DNA of 64,000 nucleotides, taken from Humibacillus xanthopallidus. GTDB lineage: Bacteria > Actinomycetota > Actinomycetes > Actinomycetales > Dermatophilaceae. The DNA lies in contig NZ_VFPM01000006.1 of the NCBI RefSeq assembly GCF_006716675.1, forward strand, positions 1-64,000. The letters are read 5' to 3'. Of this stretch, positions 60,076 to 64,000 are shown piece by piece (within the stretch, counting starts at the first letter, position 1; the number at the start of each line of letters is the position of its first letter). The notes beneath the pieces are model-generated. The model ran no database searches, was not told the origin of the DNA, and saw only the letters and a program-made list of their open reading frames with translations. Made by a program: the position numbers and the translations under genes.

Positions 60076-61142
60076 TGTCCGAGATAGAACATGGGGAGAC
60101 GGACGCGACCGCGAAGACGGGCGAGCACGGGGAGACGGCTGAGCGCGGGGGGAAGGGAGAGCAGGCCGGCGGGGGCGAGAGCATGCTCACCGTCATCATC
60201 GCGCTGGTCGCCAACGCCCTCATCGCCGTCGCGAAGTCGATCGTCGCCGTCATCACCGGCTCGGCCTCGATGGTCGCCGAGGCCGCGCACTCGTGGGCCG
60301 ACGCGGGCAACGAGATCTTCCTGCTCATCGCCGAGCGCCGGGCCGCGAAGCCGCGCGATGCCGGGCACCCGTTCGGCTACGGGCGCGAGGCCTACGTGTG
60401 GTCGATGTTCGCGGCCTTCGGGCTCTTCGGAGCCGGCGCCGTCGTCTCGGTCTGGCACGGCATCACGGCACTCGGTCATGAGGAGCCGGAGACGTCGTAC
60501 TTCTGGGCGTATGCCGTTCTCGCCATCGCCTTCATCCTCGAGAGCGTCTCCTTCTTCCAGGCGACCCGCCAGACGCGGGCCGAGGCACGCCGGCTCGGGC
60601 TGCGGCCGCTGCGGTTCATCGCCAACACGTCGAACCCGACCTTGCGTGCCGTCTTCGCCGAGGATGCGGCGGCGCTCGTCGGTCTCGTCATCGCGGGACT
60701 CGGCATCCTCCTGCACCAGATCACGGGAAACGCGGTCTACGACGCGATCGGCTCGATCCTCGTCGGACTGCTCCTCGGCGTCGTCGCGATCTTCCTCATC
60801 GGTCGCAACCGTGACTTCCTCGTCGGTGAGACCGTGCGCCCAGAGCTGTGGCGCCGTGCCTACGACGAGCTGCACGCCAGCGGAGAGGTGGAGCGCGTCA
60901 CCTTTCTCCACCTCGAGTTCGTCGGACCGAGCAAGGTCTTCCTGGTGGCCGCAGTCGACCTGACCGGCGACGACACCGAGGCGCACGTCGCCGGCCGGCT
61001 CACCGAGCTGGGTCGCCGCCTGGAGCGCAGCGAGCTCATCGAACGAGCCATGATCACCCTGTCGCGCAGCGACGCCCCGGAGCTCGACTTGGGTGACGGC
61101 CCCCTCGCGCACGGGGGAAGAGTCAGCGCCGACCCCGCCTGA
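60075..61142 (+). CDS. Cation-diffusion-facilitator (CDF) transporter
   Basis: 355 residues from ATG 60075, overlapping the GH31 stop by one base. A charged 30-residue N-terminus (His/Glu/Gly-rich: EHGETDATAKTGEHGE) precedes the first helix. Helix-2 metal site EAAHSWADAGNE, later AEDAAALVGLVIAGLG (helix-5 site, E and D), GHPFGYGREAYVW, and a cytoplasmic ferredoxin-like tail (VTFLHLEFVGPSKVFLVAAV). CDF proteins export Zn2+, Fe2+, Mn2+ or Cd2+ with proton antiport. The metal cannot be told from the motif. Confidence 0.93.
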   Translation: MSEIEHGETDATAKTGEHGETAERGGKGEQAGGGESMLTVIIALVANALIAVAKSIVAVITGSASMVAEAAHSWADAGNEIFLLIAERRAAKPRDAGHPFGYGREAYVWSMFAAFGLFGAGAVVSVWHGITALGHEEPETSYFWAYAVLAIAFILESVSFFQATRQTRAEARRLGLRPLRFIANTSNPTLRAVFAEDAAALVGLVIAGLGILLHQITGNAVYDAIGSILVGLLLGVVAIFLIGRNRDFLVGETVRPELWRRAYDELHASGEVERVTFLHLEFVGPSKVFLVAAVDLTGDDTEAHVAGRLTELGRRLERSELIERAMITLSRSDAPELDLGDGPLAHGGRVSADPA

Positions 61143-61209
61143 CCGCTACCGAGGTTGCCGGCAGAACCAGGAGAGCGGCCTACCGCCGATCGCGGCAGAG
61201 CCGAGCGGG

Positions 61210-61599
61210 CTACAGGTCACCCTCGAGGAACTGCGCGCGGCCGAGGCCGAAGGACCAGTCGGCGGGCGTGTTCTCGACGACGGAGACGACGAGGTCGGTC
61301 GGGGCGAGGCCGCAGCGCGCTTCGAGCTGCTCGGCGAGGGCGGCGTAGAGCGCCTTCTTCTGCTGCTCGTCGCGCCCCTGTTGGGTGATCTGGATGACCA
61401 CCACCTCGTCGGTGCGCTCGAAGCCGAGGCCGGTGTCGAGCGCGATGATGCGGCCTGGCCGGTGCTCGTGGATGACCTGGTAGCGGTCGCGCTCCGGTGC
61501 GGCGAAGTGCTCGACGAGGACGTCCTGGACGGTGTCGGCGAGGCGGCGGAGGTCATCGTCGGACCGTCCTTCGATGACGTCGATGCGCACGAGAGGCAT
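61210..61599 (-). CDS. Tautomerase-family protein
   Basis: A 129-residue protein with Pro right after the initiator Met (MPLVRIDVIEGRSDDDLRRL), as in the 4-oxalocrotonate tautomerase superfamily where Pro1 is the catalytic base. FERTDEVVVIQITQQGRDEQQKKALYAA (cut: VVVIQITQQGRDEQQKKA) forms the second half. Substrate unknown. A good AAGGAG site lies before ATG 61599. Convergent with the CDF gene. Confidence 0.92.
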   Translation of the reverse strand: MPLVRIDVIEGRSDDDLRRLADTVQDVLVEHFAAPERDRYQVIHEHRPGRIIALDTGLGFERTDEVVVIQITQQGRDEQQKKALYAALAEQLEARCGLAPTDLVVSVVENTPADWSFGLGRAQFLEGDL

Positions 61600-61722
61600 G
61601 GCGGCTCCTTGGGTGGGTTGGGCTCGTCCCCCTTCGTACCCGACGACCCTGCAAACGGCTCTCAGACGGCTGCGGGCATGCCTCAGTCCCCGCTGGTCTC
61701 GGCGGGGATTGGGGCGGGTGGT

Positions 61723-63537
61723 TCAGGTGTGCCAGGTGACGCCGTGGGCGGTGACTGTCGCGGTGAGGTTGCGGCGGTGGACCTCGGTGTGGTGTCTCGG
61801 GCACAGCAGGGCGGCGTTGAGCAGGTCGGTGGGGCCGCCGAGGGCCCAGTGGGTGACGTGGTGGGCGTCGCACCAGCTCGGGGGCATGGTGCAGCCTTGC
61901 CAGCTGCAGCCCTTGTCGCGCACGCCGAGGGCGAGGCGCTGGGAGCGGGTGAAGAGGCGTCTGCGCTGGCCGACGTCGAGGGGTTTGCTGTCGCCGCCGA
62001 GGACCATGGGGATGATCTGGGCGTCGCAGGCCATGCGGCGCACCACGCCCGGTGACAGGACGTCGCCGCTGAGGGTGATGCCAGTCCCGGTTCCCGTGCC
62101 GGTGGCTGTGCCGGTGCGGGTGCTGGTGGGGGGCTTGCGGCGGAACGCGTCGGGGATGTCGTCGCCGATGTGGTCGCCGAGGTCGTCGCTCAGGTCGGTG
62201 AGGAGGGTGTCGAGGTCGATGAGGACGACGACTTTCGCCTTGTCGGTGGTCGGCACCCGGTCGGCGGAGGCGACGCCACGTTGGAGCATGGCCAGCAGGG
62301 CGTCCATCCGGCGGCGGGCGGGGGTGCGGTCGTCGGCGGTGATGGTGTGGCCGTGTTCGTCTCTTTCGGGGTGGGGGAGTGAGAGGGGGTCGATGGCGGA
62401 CTTGAGGATGGCGGCGCCTTCGGGGTCGAGGGTGCCGCGCAGGCCGACCATGCCGGTGGCGTTGGGTGGGGTGAACCACAGCCCCCGCGCGGTGCGCCGG
62501 CGGTGGTCGAGGTCGTCCTGGTCGCGGGGCGGTGTGATCTGTTCGGTGTGGTGGCGCACGAGCCGGGCCAGCTCCTCGGGGCGGAGCTGGCGGGCTTGGT
62601 CGGTGAGGTCGGTGAGGGCGGTGGTGAGGTCGCCATCGTCGGCGACCGGGGCGGTGCGGGTGTGGAAGTCGAGGATCTGGGCGGCGTTGCCGGCGGTGAC
62701 CTGCCCGGTGGTGACGAGCAGGCGCAGGTGCGCCCAGCGGGGGTCGGTCAGGGCGGTGCCGACGGTGACGAGGGCTTTGGCCTGGGCGGCGGTGAGGGAG
62801 GGGTCGTGGCGGCGGAGCCAGTCGACCCGTGAGAGCCCGTCGGGGGTGTCGACGCCGCGGGAGACCAGCTCGGAGACGATGGTGACGAGGGTGACCTCGA
62901 GGGTGGCGCGCTGCGCGGCGACCCGCTCGGCCGCGGCCGCGAGGTCGGTGTCGGCGTGAGCGGTCAGGGACCGGCCGACGACGGCGTCGAGCTGCACAGC
63001 CTGGCGGGCGTCGGCGCGGCTGCGGTCGCTGTCCCACGTTGCGGCGCGGGCGGCGGTGGCCTCGATCCAGTCCGGGTCGTCGACCATCGCGAGCCACTCC
63101 GTCTCGGTCAGGGGCTCGAGTCCTTGCGGGTCGATCGAGTCCAGCACCTCCGCAGGCACCCCGGACCACGGCCCCCGCGGCGAGGTCACCGGCCGCACCT
63201 GCGGCGCGACCCGGCGGCTCGGCCTGCGCCGCGACGTCCCCGTCGATCCTTGGGACGGCCCCGGCTCTGCCGGGCCGCTCGTGGTCCTGCCCCACTCGGC
63301 CCACACGCCCGCCCCGTCAGCCTCCGCGGGTGCAGTCGTCACAGACGGTCGCGACGGGCCCGACGCGGTCGCGGAGGACGTGTCGGGCGCGGACGGGCCG
63401 GACGGGCCGGATGGCATACCGCCCGTGAGGCGGTGCCAGAAGTCGGTCGCGGACGTGCCGACACCGGAGCGCTGCCGCGTCTCCAGGTCGGCGAGCCGGC
63501 TCCTCAGGAGCTCGAGCACGTCTGCGTTCTCTGCCAT
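61723..63537 (-). CDS. DUF222 / HNH endonuclease-domain protein
   Basis: A 604-residue protein. The DUF222 part (about 150-470) contains QLDAVVGRSLTAHADTDL and LSRVDWLRRHDPSLTAAQAK, the HNH module ends the protein: CSWQGCTMPPSWCDAHHVTHW then GGPTDLLNAALLCPRHHTEVHR, giving the C-x-x-C/HH/C-x-x-H zinc-and-nuclease pattern. The function of this large actinobacterial paralogous family is unclear; some members sit in phage regions or mobile islands but nothing here marks such. Two low-complexity tracts: SGPSGPSAP near 42-50 and a run of TG pairs (6-base repeat, 62090-62135). Confidence 0.92.
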   Translation of the reverse strand: MAENADVLELLRSRLADLETRQRSGVGTSATDFWHRLTGGMPSGPSGPSAPDTSSATASGPSRPSVTTAPAEADGAGVWAEWGRTTSGPAEPGPSQGSTGTSRRRPSRRVAPQVRPVTSPRGPWSGVPAEVLDSIDPQGLEPLTETEWLAMVDDPDWIEATAARAATWDSDRSRADARQAVQLDAVVGRSLTAHADTDLAAAAERVAAQRATLEVTLVTIVSELVSRGVDTPDGLSRVDWLRRHDPSLTAAQAKALVTVGTALTDPRWAHLRLLVTTGQVTAGNAAQILDFHTRTAPVADDGDLTTALTDLTDQARQLRPEELARLVRHHTEQITPPRDQDDLDHRRRTARGLWFTPPNATGMVGLRGTLDPEGAAILKSAIDPLSLPHPERDEHGHTITADDRTPARRRMDALLAMLQRGVASADRVPTTDKAKVVVLIDLDTLLTDLSDDLGDHIGDDIPDAFRRKPPTSTRTGTATGTGTGTGITLSGDVLSPGVVRRMACDAQIIPMVLGGDSKPLDVGQRRRLFTRSQRLALGVRDKGCSWQGCTMPPSWCDAHHVTHWALGGPTDLLNAALLCPRHHTEVHRRNLTATVTAHGVTWHT

Positions 63538-63634
63538 GAAACGACACTAGAGGCGACCACCGACAGTGCTCGTCCGCGGAGTCCCGACGCCGCATCCCCC
63601 TGTGGATAGGCCCGCAAACCCCAGCAGTGCCAGC

Positions 63635-64000
63635 TCAGCCCAGCGAGCGGACCGACCCCCGCACCTGGAGCGGCATCTCGACGAGGTGCTCGCCTGTCGC
63701 GTCGTCAGGTCGCAGCAGCAGCTCCATGGCCTGACGACCCATCTCCTCGTAGGGCAGCCGCGCCGTCGTGAGCGCGGGCCGCATGTAGGAGGCGATCTCG
63801 TCGTCGTCGAAGGATGCGATGGACACGTCGTCGGGCACGCGCAGCCCCCGCTCCGTCAGCGCCTGCTGCGCACCGAACGCGACACGGTCGTTGAGGCAGA
63901 TGAGCCCCGTCACCGGCGCACCGGACTCGAGCACCTTCTTCGCCGCGTCATAGCCGTGCCACGGCTCCCAGAACTCGAAGTCCTCGACGGCCACTGGTGT
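63635..64000 (-). CDS. LacI-family regulator, C-terminal ligand-binding part (5' end off window)
   Basis: The reading frame is open to the right edge; about 122 codons are visible. It has VTGLICLNDRVAFGAQQAL, ERGLRVPDDVSIASFDDDE, and RPALTTARLPYEEMGRQAMELLL, typical of the C-terminal half of the LacI/PurR sugar-binding fold. The N-terminal HTH lies outside the window. Probably controls a sugar-use operon off the right edge; the GH31 enzyme is 3.6 kb away and on the other strand. Confidence 0.9.
   Translation of the reverse strand, partial: TPVAVEDFEFWEPWHGYDAAKKVLESGAPVTGLICLNDRVAFGAQQALTERGLRVPDDVSIASFDDDEIASYMRPALTTARLPYEEMGRQAMELLLRPDDATGEHLVEMPLQVRGSVRSLG

Noticed and set aside
1..64000. 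tRNA, rRNA, prophage or known defence system
   Set aside because: No cloverleaf-like or rRNA-like stretch was recognised and no integrase, capsid, restriction or CRISPR-associated protein was seen. The DUF222-HNH protein alone is not evidence of a defence system.

Overview
This is a 64 kb window of very GC-rich DNA (about 70% by eye), densely coded on both strands, with many GTG starts and frequent 1-4 base gene overlaps. It is ordinary actinobacterial chromosome. Two F420-type luciferase-like oxidoreductases, an F420/PPOX protein, a class F sortase, a DUF222-HNH protein, an actinobacterial CopD-CtaG membrane protein and a c-di-AMP riboswitch ahead of a CHAP cell-wall hydrolase all fit Actinomycetota. 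An Intrasporangiaceae-like organism (Janibacter, Knoellia or Terrabacter type) is my inference; there is no rRNA or marker gene to prove it. I saw no tRNA, rRNA, CRISPR array, insertion sequence or prophage.

Layout. 1-4750: a MazG-type pyrophosphohydrolase fused to DUF429 (cut by the window edge), then a chelatase-like AAA+ ATPase with its VWA partner. 4802-13634: a GNAT protein, an APH-fold kinase, a secreted thermonuclease-like protein, DUF1801 and DUF427 proteins, a translationally coupled pair (cyanobacterial-type acyl-ACP reductase homologue plus a frameshifted NDH-2-like flavoprotein), a RibD/DHFR-like reductase, an AlkX/YcaQ-type DNA glycosylase, a YceI protein and a small coupled partner. 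13797-20937: a large LuxR (LAL) regulator with a YCII protein, a PucR-like regulator, an HSL-type esterase, an LLM oxidoreductase and a PPOX protein. 21130-24060: acyl-CoA synthetase, a second LLM oxidoreductase and a small membrane protein. 24085-29375: a MoxR-DUF58-VWA-VWA operon with an HtrA-like anchored protease upstream. 29503-37678: CHAD protein, sulfatase, potassium channel, DUF389 protein, phosphinothricin-acetyltransferase-like protein, Old Yellow Enzyme, ABM protein and DUF3500 protein. 37697-48150 is rich in exported proteins: riboswitch-controlled CHAP hydrolase, sortase F with a CHRD protein, a pirin, two subtilases and an MFS transporter. 48331-55268: membrane proteins, including an HTH domain fused to a membrane domain and coupled to CopD-CtaG, then a PPGWP-motif protein. 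55309-64000: SRPBCC and cupin proteins, a flavin monooxygenase-like enzyme, a GH31 glycosidase coupled to a CDF metal transporter, a tautomerase, a DUF222-HNH protein and the C-terminal part of a LacI-type regulator.

The genes do not form one pathway. The clearest functional units are the two AAA+/VWA modules, the acyl-ACP-reductase/flavoprotein pair, the sortase F/CHRD pair, the c-di-AMP-controlled hydrolase and the HTH-membrane/CopD-CtaG pair. Features running across units include a strongly repeated short motif (GGCATAC, often inside CCGGACGGCATAC), an inverted-repeat element at 34789-34877 with a relative inside a coding region, and linkers encoded by in-frame tandem repeats. The proteins are annotated by motif recognition only; no database search was run.
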